NCBI RefSeq assembly: GCF_000337195.1
Contig: NZ_AOID01000062.1
Span: 16,447-80,446 of the forward strand
Origin: Natrinema versiforme JCM 10478
Lineage (GTDB): Archaea; Halobacteriota; Halobacteria; Halobacteriales; Natrialbaceae
Length of the DNA: 64,000 bases
Direction of reading: 5' to 3'
The number at the start of each line of letters is the position of its first letter. Position 1 is the first letter of the stretch. The position numbers were made by a program, and so were the translations under genes. The notes beneath the pieces were generated by a model, which saw nothing but the letters and a program-made list of their open reading frames with translations, was not told where the DNA came from and searched no databases. Of this stretch, positions 56,045 through 64,000 are shown piece by piece.

Positions 56045-56290
56045 GTGTCGGAATCACTGGTTGCGACCGCTGAAGCACAACATGTGAAATTAAAAACACT
56101 CTATGGATGGATTAGTCGAAAATTGTACTTGAAGTCACCGAGTCAAGACGGGGACGTGATGCGCTCGATGGGTACTGTGTTCCTCGACGACATCGATAAT
56201 CCCGAGTCGTTCAACGAAGCGTATAGTACGTTAGCCGGCAGTAGTATCAATTCCATATACAACTCGGATTCTCGAGTTGATTGGTATTAA
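56045..56290 (+). CDS. Short hypothetical protein
   Basis: 81 residues with a GTG start at 56045. The sequence has no motif I know. It is lower in GC than its neighbours and ends RVDWY. The start sits 65 bp from the upstream minus-strand gene. It may be a real small protein or a remnant. Confidence 0.35.
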   Translation: MSESLVATAEAQHVKLKTLYGWISRKLYLKSPSQDGDVMRSMGTVFLDDIDNPESFNEAYSTLAGSSINSIYNSDSRVDWY

Positions 56291-56900
56291 GAGCGCACGA
56301 GCGGACCGGTAACCCGGACAACAGTCAATAGATGCGAACCAGACGGGTCAAAGTGCGATCGATGAGCAGTAGATTGACCCAATACGCATTGTAAACGGCT
56401 GTATAGCGATTATGTGCTCGATATCTCTGTATTTCGGTCGAGCAGTTTCGGTTTATCGTAGCCACTGAAACGATTCACACACTGATCGCGACGCAGCCGT
56501 GCGATTCGGTGTGCAATGACTTTCAGTAGCTACGATACCGCGAGCGGCAGTACGTATCACAAGAGTCCTAGATAAATCGACGGAATGAGACGGTCTTGCT
56601 TGTCCGTATTGCTCGTTGATTCGACTCATGAACTATTACCGAAGTTCATTGGCACGATTCCGGTTCCGAGCCGGAAACTATGGTTATCGGAACGCGACAG
56701 ACATATATCTCAAAATATGTATCGATGGTTCCCTCATTTACCAAATAATTATAGCACGCTACTTCGGATCGGTGGCCGAGATCGACGTCAGTGGATGATT
56801 CGCTCGCACTCACCAATATTTACTCGAGGGCGTCGACGGTGCCGGACGAGCCGCTCGGACGGGAGCAGAAACGCGGACATTCGAAAGGGTTGTATCCGCG
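56291..56900. other. Gene-poor, AT-rich region with a palindromic repeat
   Basis: 610 bp without a supported gene apart from the palindrome at 56455-56536. Small open frames at 56585-56995 and 56616-56798 have no start context and no recognisable family. Confidence 0.4.
56455..56536. repeat. 82-bp palindromic repeat, copy 2
   Basis: The left arm starts ATCGTAGCCACTGAAAC and runs to GATCGC; an 11-nt loop follows; the right arm starts GCGATTC and returns to GTAGCTACGAT. The arms pair almost completely. Blocks GTAGC, TGAAA and GTGTG with GATCGC are shared with the copy at 18880-18965. Confidence 0.8.
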
Positions 56901-57338
56901 TTGACGGTACTTCGTACCGTGCTCCCGCGAACAGTGCGACAAATCGTCATTCCTCCCGAAATCCGTCGCTCTATCGAGAGGCACGTCGCCGATGATCACC
57001 CGAACGAGGCTGGGGGCTTTCTCGCGTGTGAGCGCCGCGGTACCCAGTTGTATGCAACGCGGCAGATTCCGGTCCTGAACGGCTCCTCGAGGCCCAAATA
57101 TCGATTTGAGACGGTCGTCGATGAGCGGGTTCCGCCGCCGCCGCGGGTGTTCTATCACTCCCATACGAGCGCGCGGTCGCCCGCCGGCCTCACGAAAGTC
57201 GACGAGCGATCGATTCCCGAACCCTTCGCACTCGTCGTCTTTGCGCCCCACGGCCCGGCGCTCAGTTACCGGGCGTTCAAACGCGGATTGCTCCGGTGGC
57301 GGGAACTCCGCGTCGAAACTGTCGATCACGGGCTGTAG
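56901..57338 (+). CDS. JAMM/MPN-like metalloprotease
   Basis: About 145 residues. No ATG is available: the frame opens at TTG 56901, and GTG 56919 or 56934 are alternatives. A JAB1/MPN fold is suggested by NEAGGFL (the Glu), YHSHTSARSPAGLTKVD (HxH and a late T-x-x-D) and a following strand FALVVFAPHG. The normal spacing H-x7-S-x2-D is stretched here and Ser is replaced by Thr. It may remove ubiquitin-like SAMP tags or cleave an isopeptide. It stands alone. Confidence 0.6.
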   Translation: MTVLRTVLPRTVRQIVIPPEIRRSIERHVADDHPNEAGGFLACERRGTQLYATRQIPVLNGSSRPKYRFETVVDERVPPPPRVFYHSHTSARSPAGLTKVDERSIPEPFALVVFAPHGPALSYRAFKRGLLRWRELRVETVDHGL

Positions 57339-57591
57339 GTGACCCGACGATGACGCGTGTCGGTCAGTTTCGCCGTTGGATTGTATATATTGTATATATG
57401 GGCACCCACAGGCATGGACAATTCATACATGCACCCCTGCTGCACAAGTAAATATACAAACACAGGCCAGAGCTTTTCATTGATGAACGTATCTCCAAGT
57501 ATGTCGATACTATGCATCCGAAGCACATCCACTCTCGTGGGGAAATAGACAAACGAACATTGGGCTCGAGGGCTCCACTGGGGGTGAGCCA

Positions 57592-59148
57592 ATGAGCGTG
57601 ATCATCTACGGACTCGCGGCCGTCATCATCGCGATGCTGGCCATCGGGTTCTACGTGTCTCGGAAGATCAAGGGTGACAGCGTCAACTACATCGTCGCGG
57701 GTCGGGGGCTAATCCTCCCGCTGGCCGCGGCGACGTTGATGGCCCAGTCGCTCGACTCGAACGCTACCCTCGGGAATACGGACCTCGTTTCGTCCGCCGG
57801 CTTCTGGGCCGGTGCGGCCCTCCCGGTCGGGTTGGCGCTCTGTCTCTTCCTCACCGGGCTGTTCTTCGCCAAGCCGATGAACCGGATGAATCTCACGACG
57901 CTGCCGGACTTCTTCCGCCGGAAGTACGGCCGCACCGTCGAAATAGTCGCGAGTCTCATCATGTCGGTCGCCTACGCGTTCCTGTTGGCCGGGAACCTCG
58001 TCGCCGGCGGCTACCTCTTCCAGATTTTCGTCGGGACGAGCTTCGAGCTGGGGGTCTTCATCATCGCCGCGCTCGTCCTCTCCTATACGCTCGCCGGCGG
58101 CCTCTTCGCAGTCGCATACACGGACGTCCTACAGGCCGGCGTCGCGTTCGTCGGGTCCATCGCGCTCATCGTCTACATCACGACGCAGTACGGCATCACC
58201 GTCCCCGCCGGAATGGGGCCCTCGAACTTGGGACAACTCACTGACCCGAGTCAAGGGGCGTACATCAATCTCGCCACGATCATCGCCCTCGGGCTGGGCG
58301 ACATCGTCGCCATCGACTTCATGGAACGAGTCTTTGCGGCCGACAGCCCGGAAACCGCACGTAAAGCTTGCTTCATCGGTGCCGCCGGCACCCTCATAAT
58401 CGGCGTGCCGTTCTCCGTCGTCGCGCTCTCCGCGGGCCCGATCCTCGCCTCGCTGGGCGTCGAAGCCGGTAACCAAGCGGTGCTCTACTCCCTGTTACAG
58501 AACGCGGTCCCGCCGTGGCTTGCGTCGATCGTTATCGCGGGAATCGTCGCCGCCTCGTTCTCGACGAGCGATGGGGCGATACTGGGCACCTCCTCCGTCA
58601 TCGCTCGAAATATCGGCGGCATTCGCGTCGACGAGAGCGCGCCCGCAGCGGCGGACGGCGGCACGGACGAGGGCTTCCTCGGGACCGAGAGCGATAAACT
58701 ACTCACCGTGACTCGGCTCATGGCCATCCCCATCACGCTGCTCGGTATTTTCTTCGCGCTCCGAGTCTCCGCCACCGGGATGTTGCTCGTCCTGGCGTTC
58801 GATATCATGCTCGCCGGCGCGTTCGTGCCGCTGGTGATGGGTATCTACTGGTCGGAGATGGCGAACACGCCCGCAGCGCTCATCTCCATGCTCGCCGGGT
58901 CGGGGACGCGTCTGTTTTTCTTTGTGCTCCTGCCGACGACGTACGCCTACGAGAACACGCTGTTTTACATTCCGAACGACGTCTTTACCGCTGCCTTCGA
59001 CGGCTTGCCGACGTTCATCGCGGCGGGGGTGAGTTTGGTCAGCTTCGTCGTGGTCGCCTACGCCACGAAAGACTCCTACACGGCACGGTCTCTCAACCGA
59101 GAGGGACGACGCACCATCGTCGCGGGCGGCGACAACGATGAAGAGTAA
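57592..59148 (+). CDS. Sodium:solute symporter (SSS family)
   Basis: 518 residues with about 13 helices. The core signature is clear: DSVNYIVAGRGL, MAQSLDSNATLGNTDLVSSA, PDFFRRKYGR and the LeuT-type repeats. It has a cytosolic loop near residue 345 (ESAPAAADGGTDEG). An unusual AT-rich direct repeat (TTGTATATATTGTATATATG) lies at about 57381-57400. The gene precedes the AbrB-PhoU regulator and agmatinase on the same strand, so a guanidino or polyamine compound is a possible substrate. Confidence 0.9.
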   Translation: MSVIIYGLAAVIIAMLAIGFYVSRKIKGDSVNYIVAGRGLILPLAAATLMAQSLDSNATLGNTDLVSSAGFWAGAALPVGLALCLFLTGLFFAKPMNRMNLTTLPDFFRRKYGRTVEIVASLIMSVAYAFLLAGNLVAGGYLFQIFVGTSFELGVFIIAALVLSYTLAGGLFAVAYTDVLQAGVAFVGSIALIVYITTQYGITVPAGMGPSNLGQLTDPSQGAYINLATIIALGLGDIVAIDFMERVFAADSPETARKACFIGAAGTLIIGVPFSVVALSAGPILASLGVEAGNQAVLYSLLQNAVPPWLASIVIAGIVAASFSTSDGAILGTSSVIARNIGGIRVDESAPAAADGGTDEGFLGTESDKLLTVTRLMAIPITLLGIFFALRVSATGMLLVLAFDIMLAGAFVPLVMGIYWSEMANTPAALISMLAGSGTRLFFFVLLPTTYAYENTLFYIPNDVFTAAFDGLPTFIAAGVSLVSFVVVAYATKDSYTARSLNREGRRTIVAGGDNDEE

Positions 59149-59270
59149 CTAGCAGTCCACTTTTTATCGCATATACGCGTACGAACAGTCACCTGTAGAT
59201 ATATATGGTTCGAAGTCGTTTTGTTATTCGTCCCAATGACACTGGTTAGTACTCTTTTGAGGTGTGGCGA

Positions 59271-60320
59271 ATGAGCGGAAACGACCTTCGAATCCGTCGC
59301 AAGGCCCAGCAGTTGGGCTCCTCGACGCTCGCGGTAACGATGCCCGCGGAGTGGACCCATCGCCACGATCTCACGAAAGGTGACGAACTGATCGTCCAAC
59401 GCGACGAAAACGGCAATTCGCTGCTGGTCACGCCGAATCAACCCGCGATCGAAGACGCTGAAACGACGATTAACGCCGACGCGATGAGCACGGACGCGCT
59501 CTCTCGAGCCGTCATCACCCAATACGTCCTCGGACGCGGACTGGTTCGGATCGAAGCGGAGGAGGCGCTGGAAGCCAAACACTATGACGCGGTACTCGAG
59601 GCCGAACGCCGGCTGATGGGGCTCGGTATCGTCGAGGAATCGCCGACCCACATCACCGTCCGCTGCTCGGTCGATCCCGGCGACTTCGAGCTCCCGACCC
59701 TGCTCGGTCGATTAGGACGCACGGAAGCGACGATCCGCTCGAGTGCCGTCTCGGCTCTGTTGAACGGCGACACCGATGCCGCTCGGCGAGCGCGCGACCG
59801 GGGGTCACAACTGGAGAAGTTGTTCTCCCTCTTTCTCAGACTCGTCTTCACGACCTACCGCAACCCGCGGCTCAACCAGTCGGTCGGGGTCGGAACCGGA
59901 TTTCCGCTCATCGGCTACCGCTCTGCCGCACAAGACGTGTCGTTGATGGCCGGCATCGCCGACGATATCGCGACGATCGCTGCAGACCGAGTGACTGACC
60001 CCCTCGAGGGCGATGTCGCAGACGACATCGAAGTAGTCCACGGGGCCCTCGATACGGCCGCCGAACAGGTCCGCGACGCCGTCATCGATCCGGATTACGA
60101 GCAGGTGACCGATGCCCGCGCGAGCCTCCAGCGTGTCGACGATCACCTGGAAACGGCTGTCGATCGCCTCGAGGCAGAACGGCCCGAACCGCTGCTCGCG
60201 CTGAACCGAGTGCATCTCCTCTTCGAACGGAGTTCGCGCCACGCCGGCGATACGCTCGATGTCGCGACCCATCTCGCGTTCCGGGAGAGCCCGGACGTGG
60301 TCACCCACAACGGTGATTAA
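59271..60320 (+). CDS. AbrB-PhoU fusion regulator, second copy
   Basis: 349 residues from ATG 59271 (GTG 59262 is also in frame). The N-terminus is an AbrB/SpoVT domain (LRIRRKAQQLGSSTLAVTMP), followed by a linker and PhoU-like helical bundles (SAAQDVSLMAGIADDIATIA, then LLALNRVHLLFERSSRHAGD). The layout matches the regulator at 5938-6954. It lies between a Na+ symporter and an agmatinase-like gene. It is more likely to regulate these neighbours than phosphate uptake. Confidence 0.8.
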   Translation: MSGNDLRIRRKAQQLGSSTLAVTMPAEWTHRHDLTKGDELIVQRDENGNSLLVTPNQPAIEDAETTINADAMSTDALSRAVITQYVLGRGLVRIEAEEALEAKHYDAVLEAERRLMGLGIVEESPTHITVRCSVDPGDFELPTLLGRLGRTEATIRSSAVSALLNGDTDAARRARDRGSQLEKLFSLFLRLVFTTYRNPRLNQSVGVGTGFPLIGYRSAAQDVSLMAGIADDIATIAADRVTDPLEGDVADDIEVVHGALDTAAEQVRDAVIDPDYEQVTDARASLQRVDDHLETAVDRLEAERPEPLLALNRVHLLFERSSRHAGDTLDVATHLAFRESPDVVTHNGD

Positions 60321-60481
60321 GGTGTTTTAGGACACATGAACCGTTCGAGTACGCACCCACTCATGTGGAGAACTGAAATACCTTCCAAGAAAGGCTTTAG
60401 TATATTCTTATGTTTGAACCAAATAGGCAAGGAAGAGCTCGTATGGGCTTGAAATTGCACTAAACGGAGATAACCGAACAC

Positions 60482-61591
60482 ATGACTGACGAACCATCCG
60501 GCGAAGAGATGTACGGCGACGAGTACAAGGAAGCAAACGAACCGATCTTCAGCGGCATCCCGACCTTCCTCAAACTCCCCGAAGTCGAACGGGACCAGCT
60601 GGACGAAAACGATGTCGACATCGGTATCCTCGGTGCGCCCCTCGACACGGCGACGACGATCCGTCCCGGGACCCGCTACGGCCCGCGTGCGGTTCGTGCG
60701 GCCTCGACGGTCCCCTCGCCGCCCTACGAACACTTCAATATCGAGACCGGCATCGATCCCTTCGATACGTTCAAAGTCGCGGACACCGGCGATGCCCCGG
60801 TCTCTCCCGGCGATACGCGACAGAGCCAACTGAACATCGAAGACGCCGTCGCGGAAGTAAGCGAGCAAGCCACGCCGATCGTCATCGGCGGCGATCACTC
60901 CATTTCGTACCCTGACATCAAGGGTTGGGCGGAAGCCAACGACTACGACGATATCGGGCTCATCCACTTCGACTGTCACGCCGACACCGGCGATGACGGG
61001 CTGACCGGTTTCGAGTACGACCACGGCGCGTGGGTCAAACGCGTCTACGACGACGGGCTGATGGACGGGGAGAACTACACCCTCATCGGTCCGCGCGGGT
61101 TCTGGCCCGGTCCCGACACCTACGAGGAGATGCGCGAGGCGGACATGAAGTGGTACACTGCGATGGACGTCGCCGGGATGGACCTCAACGAGATCGTTGC
61201 CGATGCGGTCCAGCGTGCCACCGACGGAACCGACGCCGTGTGGGTCTCCTTCGACGTGGACGTGATGGAGCCCGCCTACGCGCCGGGCACCGGGGAGCCG
61301 GAACCGGGCGGACTCATCCCCCGCGAAGCGATCTACATGGTCCGCGAAGTCGTCAAGGCACTCGAGCCCGACGACTTCGGTTTCGACGTCGTCGAGGTCT
61401 CGCCGGCGTACGACGTGAGTGACACGAATTCCTACAACGGCGGAATCACGAGCGGCTTCGCCAACCGGCTCATTCTCGAGGTAATGGGCAGCATGGCGCT
61501 CGCAGAGAAGGGACTGGAAGAGGGATCGCCGATCAAGCCGAAGGAGCCGCTCGGGCCGAGTCCGGAGGTCGAGACACAGGCGGACGACTGA
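60482..61591 (+). CDS. Ureohydrolase (agmatinase/guanidinobutyrase family)
   Basis: 369 residues. Dinuclear metal ligands are all present: GGDHS (His139), Asp164-Cys-His166-Ala-Asp168 in HFDCHADTG, and Asp258 and Asp260 in SFDVD. A two-residue Tyr-Asp block and a specific insertion (GFWPGPDTYEEMREA) distinguish it from simple agmatinases. It hydrolyses a guanidino compound to urea plus an amine. The SSS symporter and AbrB-PhoU protein upstream probably form one regulated unit. Confidence 0.9.
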   Translation: MTDEPSGEEMYGDEYKEANEPIFSGIPTFLKLPEVERDQLDENDVDIGILGAPLDTATTIRPGTRYGPRAVRAASTVPSPPYEHFNIETGIDPFDTFKVADTGDAPVSPGDTRQSQLNIEDAVAEVSEQATPIVIGGDHSISYPDIKGWAEANDYDDIGLIHFDCHADTGDDGLTGFEYDHGAWVKRVYDDGLMDGENYTLIGPRGFWPGPDTYEEMREADMKWYTAMDVAGMDLNEIVADAVQRATDGTDAVWVSFDVDVMEPAYAPGTGEPEPGGLIPREAIYMVREVVKALEPDDFGFDVVEVSPAYDVSDTNSYNGGITSGFANRLILEVMGSMALAEKGLEEGSPIKPKEPLGPSPEVETQADD

Positions 61592-62418
61592 CCAGGACCG
61601 CGACTCGAGGGAGTCGATAGCTGTGGGGCTCCGGCCCCGCACCGTTCAGTCGCAACTCTCGAACCGGAAAAAGCCGGGAGCGACTCGCGATCAAGGGGGC
61701 ACCGTGAAAGCGGTGTGCAGTCACATCACAGCGCGTCGCGTTTTCTGTGTCTGCCGGTCGAACACTCGATGTTTCACCAATTATCTCGATCGGATTACTG
61801 TGATTTTGTGGATGGAGGTGAAACGATGAGGCAGTTGTAAGCTTCACTACCCAAATTCCTCTCGGATAACAGTCACTCTCGACTACCGCTCGAGCACTCG
61901 AGAGCAGCAGTGATACTCGAATGCGATTGTCCGGCTATACACGGGTTCACGAGGCTACGCGACGGTGACCGACGGTTCAAAGTGGATCGGACGTCAAACC
62001 TACCGATAGACGGCCCCATGCAAATAGGGTCGGGGTACAGGCTGTCGCTCTCTAAATTCCGAGACCGGAACTCATGATATACAGCGTAGAGAGACGGGGA
62101 GTATTCTCGGGAGAGTATCAGCCATCCAAGTACCGACGCAAAGAACGTCCTGTGAGTTTTCGCATAATTCGGCTCGGAACGGACTAGTGTCTCTGCACAC
62201 GATCGGGGGAGGGAGTCGACTAACGTCCGGTTCAGTGATCGTTCCTTCGGGCCCCGGTTAGTCGACCGGTCAATATCGGTTCCACGGAGCGACGTATTCG
62301 TGTCCCGGATCGACGGGCATCTTCGGGCGAATGACGAAGAGTATTACACACCTATATTTGTAATCCTCCTTCGACAGTCATGGAGTGTCGTTCGAACATT
62401 TCGAACGCCGAGTCGGGG
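61592..62418. other. Long intergenic region between convergent genes
   Basis: 827 bp with no supported gene. It holds a 14-bp palindrome GGGGCTCCGGCCCC near 61625, an inverted repeat GTCGACTAAC (about 62215-62224) and GTTAGTCGAC (about 62255-62264), and the 20-bp palindrome at 62344. The coding strand is not evident for any of these. Confidence 0.45.
62344..62363. promoter_or_regulatory. 20-bp palindrome, copy 3
   Basis: TTACACACCTATATTTGTAA matches the TTACA-N10-TGTAA layout of the copies at 46100 and 54100. It lies 56 bp after the stop of the IclR gene at 62419 (minus strand) and far from any known start. Confidence 0.45.
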
Positions 62419-63234
62419 TCAGCTACTCATATTGATATTGACCTCGATCACGTTCGCCGAGCGCATGACGCGTTCAGAGAGGCGCTCTCGAGCCTGTTCG
62501 TCGCGCATAAACTGTGCCGGAGCCGACACGCTCAACGACCCGAGTACGTCGTCGTCGGGGTTTCGAACCGGTACACCGATCGCGCAGAACCCCTCGATCT
62601 CTTCCTCGTCGTTGTACGCGTACCCGCGGTCGCGAATCGTTTCGAGTTCGTCGAACAGCGTCTCGCGGTCGGTGATCGTGTTCGCCGTTTGGGCGGGGAG
62701 GCCGTGCCGGTCGACGATTTCCGCGACGCGGTCGCGCGGAAGGGACGCGAGAATCGCCTTTCCGGAGGCGGTGTAATGGAGGTGGTCGCGTTGCTGGAGT
62801 TTCGCCGACTGGTAGTCGCCGTCGACGCCGGTTTCGCCTTTCACCTGATAGAGGTTGATTCCGCGACCGTTTTCCTCGGTGACGATGTGCGTGTACTGGC
62901 CGGTCTCGTCGGCGAGTTCGTCGACTTTGGGTTTGCCGTAGCGATAGAGCGGACTCCGGTTTCGGGCGGACTCTCCGAGGACGGAGAACTCGAAGGCGAG
63001 CTCGTACCGGTCGTCTCTCTGGACGAGCAATCCGTTCTCCTCGAGTGTCTTCAGGTGGATATACGCCGTGCTTTTCGAGACCTCGAGTTGCGTCGCGAGT
63101 TCCGACACGCCGACGCCGCCGCGTTCGCGGACGGCATCGATAACGCGTGACGCCATCGTCACGGTCTTCAGCGTTCGCGGCCCATCGTCACGGTCGCCTG
63201 CGGACATACCCGGATCAATTACCTCCACCGCCAT
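62419..63234 (-). CDS. IclR-family transcriptional regulator
   Basis: 271 residues (ATG 63234, or 262 from ATG 63207). HTH (VSELATQLEVSKSTAYIHLK), effector domain (IVTEENGRGINLYQVKGET, HYTASGKAILASL, IVDRHGLPAQTANTI and IRDRGYAYNDEEEIEGF) are complete. It is the third intact IclR in the window. The following unit starts at 63966 on the other strand and is the likely target. Confidence 0.9.
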   Translation of the reverse strand: MAVEVIDPGMSAGDRDDGPRTLKTVTMASRVIDAVRERGGVGVSELATQLEVSKSTAYIHLKTLEENGLLVQRDDRYELAFEFSVLGESARNRSPLYRYGKPKVDELADETGQYTHIVTEENGRGINLYQVKGETGVDGDYQSAKLQQRDHLHYTASGKAILASLPRDRVAEIVDRHGLPAQTANTITDRETLFDELETIRDRGYAYNDEEEIEGFCAIGVPVRNPDDDVLGSLSVSAPAQFMRDEQARERLSERVMRSANVIEVNINMSS

Positions 63235-63965
63235 TAATGTTCGTATATTTCAAATATTGCAGCGAAACGCACTCGAATGAGAGACAAATTACCCAGAAGT
63301 GCCCCAAGTGTTGTCTGTGGGTTCGAAGATCCATGAACTGGGTTCCGCTCGTCGGCGTCTCCTCGTGTATCGGCCTCGAGGAAGGCTATACGGAGCGCAA
63401 TCCACTCGAACCGAGACGAATACGCGACGATCGATCGGTGATCGCACTCGCTCGATCGGCCGTCGCCGACTCGATCGGCGCTAGTTCGTTCGAAATAGTC
63501 GAACGACCGAAGAGACGGTGGCGTCACCCCCAGAGTGGACGGACACACTGCATCGTGGGTGCCTCAATCGATTAAGGGGGAAATATGATCCTCATATACG
63601 GACGCACACCGACCCACAACGTTTTTGAATTCTTGACCGAAATTCGGTAATCGTGTTGCAAACCGAGACGAATGTGCAAACGTATCGGATCGAATCCGAT
63701 CAGTTCGCAACCGAGAGGAACGGATCACTCGAGGCGTCCCGCACGGCGACAGCCACTTCGGTTCCGCCGGACCGCTCGCGGGCGAGGACGAAACGGCCGC
63801 TTCGATCGTCGGGGCGATCCGCGAGGGGCGCGAGGTGACCGGTCGCGTGGCGCAGAGGCCCGCCAGGATGGAGCGCTCCGTAGACGAGTTCGCTATCGCC
63901 CATCCGAGCGATAGCGGGTATCGGACCCGCTTGGGTCTGATAGGAAGCACGCGGGGGACTCACGG
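63235..63965. other. Region upstream of next gene, with an unassigned frame
   Basis: 731 bp without a supported gene. A plus-strand frame runs from about 63637 to TGA 63967-63969 with no start codon until GTG near 63831. It contains GDSHFGSAGPLAGEDETAAS and ends next to the following ATG (ATGA overlap), so it may be a real C-terminal part or a decayed gene. Nothing else stands out. Confidence 0.4.
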
Positions 63966-64000
63966 ATGACGACACCGGAGCTCTCGATCGACGGAGCGCG
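63966..64000 (+). CDS. Partial gene at window end (start only)
   Basis: ATG 63966 starts MTTPELSIDGA and the window ends after 11 codons. The TGA of the preceding frame overlaps this ATG. Too little sequence is present for a call. Confidence 0.4.
   Translation, partial: MTTPELSIDGA

Noticed and set aside
57357-57548. A small protein before the SSS symporter
   Set aside because: The frame covers the AT-rich direct repeat that looks like promoter DNA and has no recognisable motif.
60317-61642. A 441-codon open frame on the minus strand
   Set aside because: It is the antisense of the ureohydrolase, whose metal motifs are all in place; the antisense reading has no recognisable domain.

Overview
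The window looks like one end of a contig from a halophilic archaeon (class Halobacteria, probably Natrialbales-like; the genus cannot be fixed from sequence alone). The evidence is high GC, acidic proteins, Tat lipoprotein signals, start codons that sit directly on TATA-like boxes (leaderless mRNAs), a Bat-type HTH-10 regulator, AbrB-PhoU fusions and IS1341-type tnpB elements. The first 20 bases match a Nextera library adapter, so the true sequence starts at about base 21.

Layout. 0.1-5.7 kb: an NSS transporter, a vapBC pair whose vapC is cut by a tnpB element, a decayed IclR gene, a 363-bp MITE with matching ends and a Tat lipoprotein with a transglutaminase-like domain. 5.9-18.8 kb: a phosphonate locus. 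Two divergent PhoU-type proteins are followed by phnD-phnC-phnE-acetyltransferase on the minus strand, and divergently by phnG-H-I-J-K-L-M on the plus strand, ending in a TIM-barrel isomerase-like gene; phnN, phnP and phnF are absent. 18.9-28 kb: a palindromic repeat, a Fic protein, an orphan antitoxin, galactonate dehydratase, a NadE paralogue with an eroded P-loop, a histidine kinase, and three hydrolase or oxygenase genes. 28.3-33.1 kb: an HTH regulator, then a TetR/MATE region with a duplicated operator-like site. 34-36.3 kb: a second tnpB element placed exactly between a symporter remnant and a small gene carrying two in-frame stops. 36.3-41.4 kb: a block of lower GC (EamA exporter, proline racemase, NSS transporter with a small partner), ending at an IS5-type remnant.

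41.5-44.9 kb: proline catabolism (proline dehydrogenase, Bat-type regulator, P5C dehydrogenase, 32-residue zinc-finger ORF). 45.3-54 kb: an IclR-flanked quaternary-amine region (aldehyde dehydrogenase, four-gene OpuB-type ABC transporter, second IclR, Rieske ferredoxin, TIM-barrel amidohydrolase). 54.2-57.3 kb: poorly known genes, a second copy of the palindromic repeat and a JAMM-like protein. 57.6-61.6 kb: SSS symporter, a second AbrB-PhoU regulator and an agmatinase-family ureohydrolase. 62.4-64 kb: a further IclR gene and the first codons of the next gene.

Taken together this is a nutrient-scavenging region: phosphonate phosphorus, and nitrogen or carbon from proline, hydroxyproline, betaine-like amines and guanidino compounds. 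Each module has its own local regulator, and the modules are separated by single-strand-type transposons and their remnants. The most unusual points are the C-P lyase operon with a TIM-barrel protein in place of the usual end-processing enzymes, the AbrB-PhoU regulators beside two unrelated nutrient modules, an 82-86 bp palindromic repeat family with a fixed 11-nt loop, and a 20-bp palindrome found three times in the IclR-regulated part.
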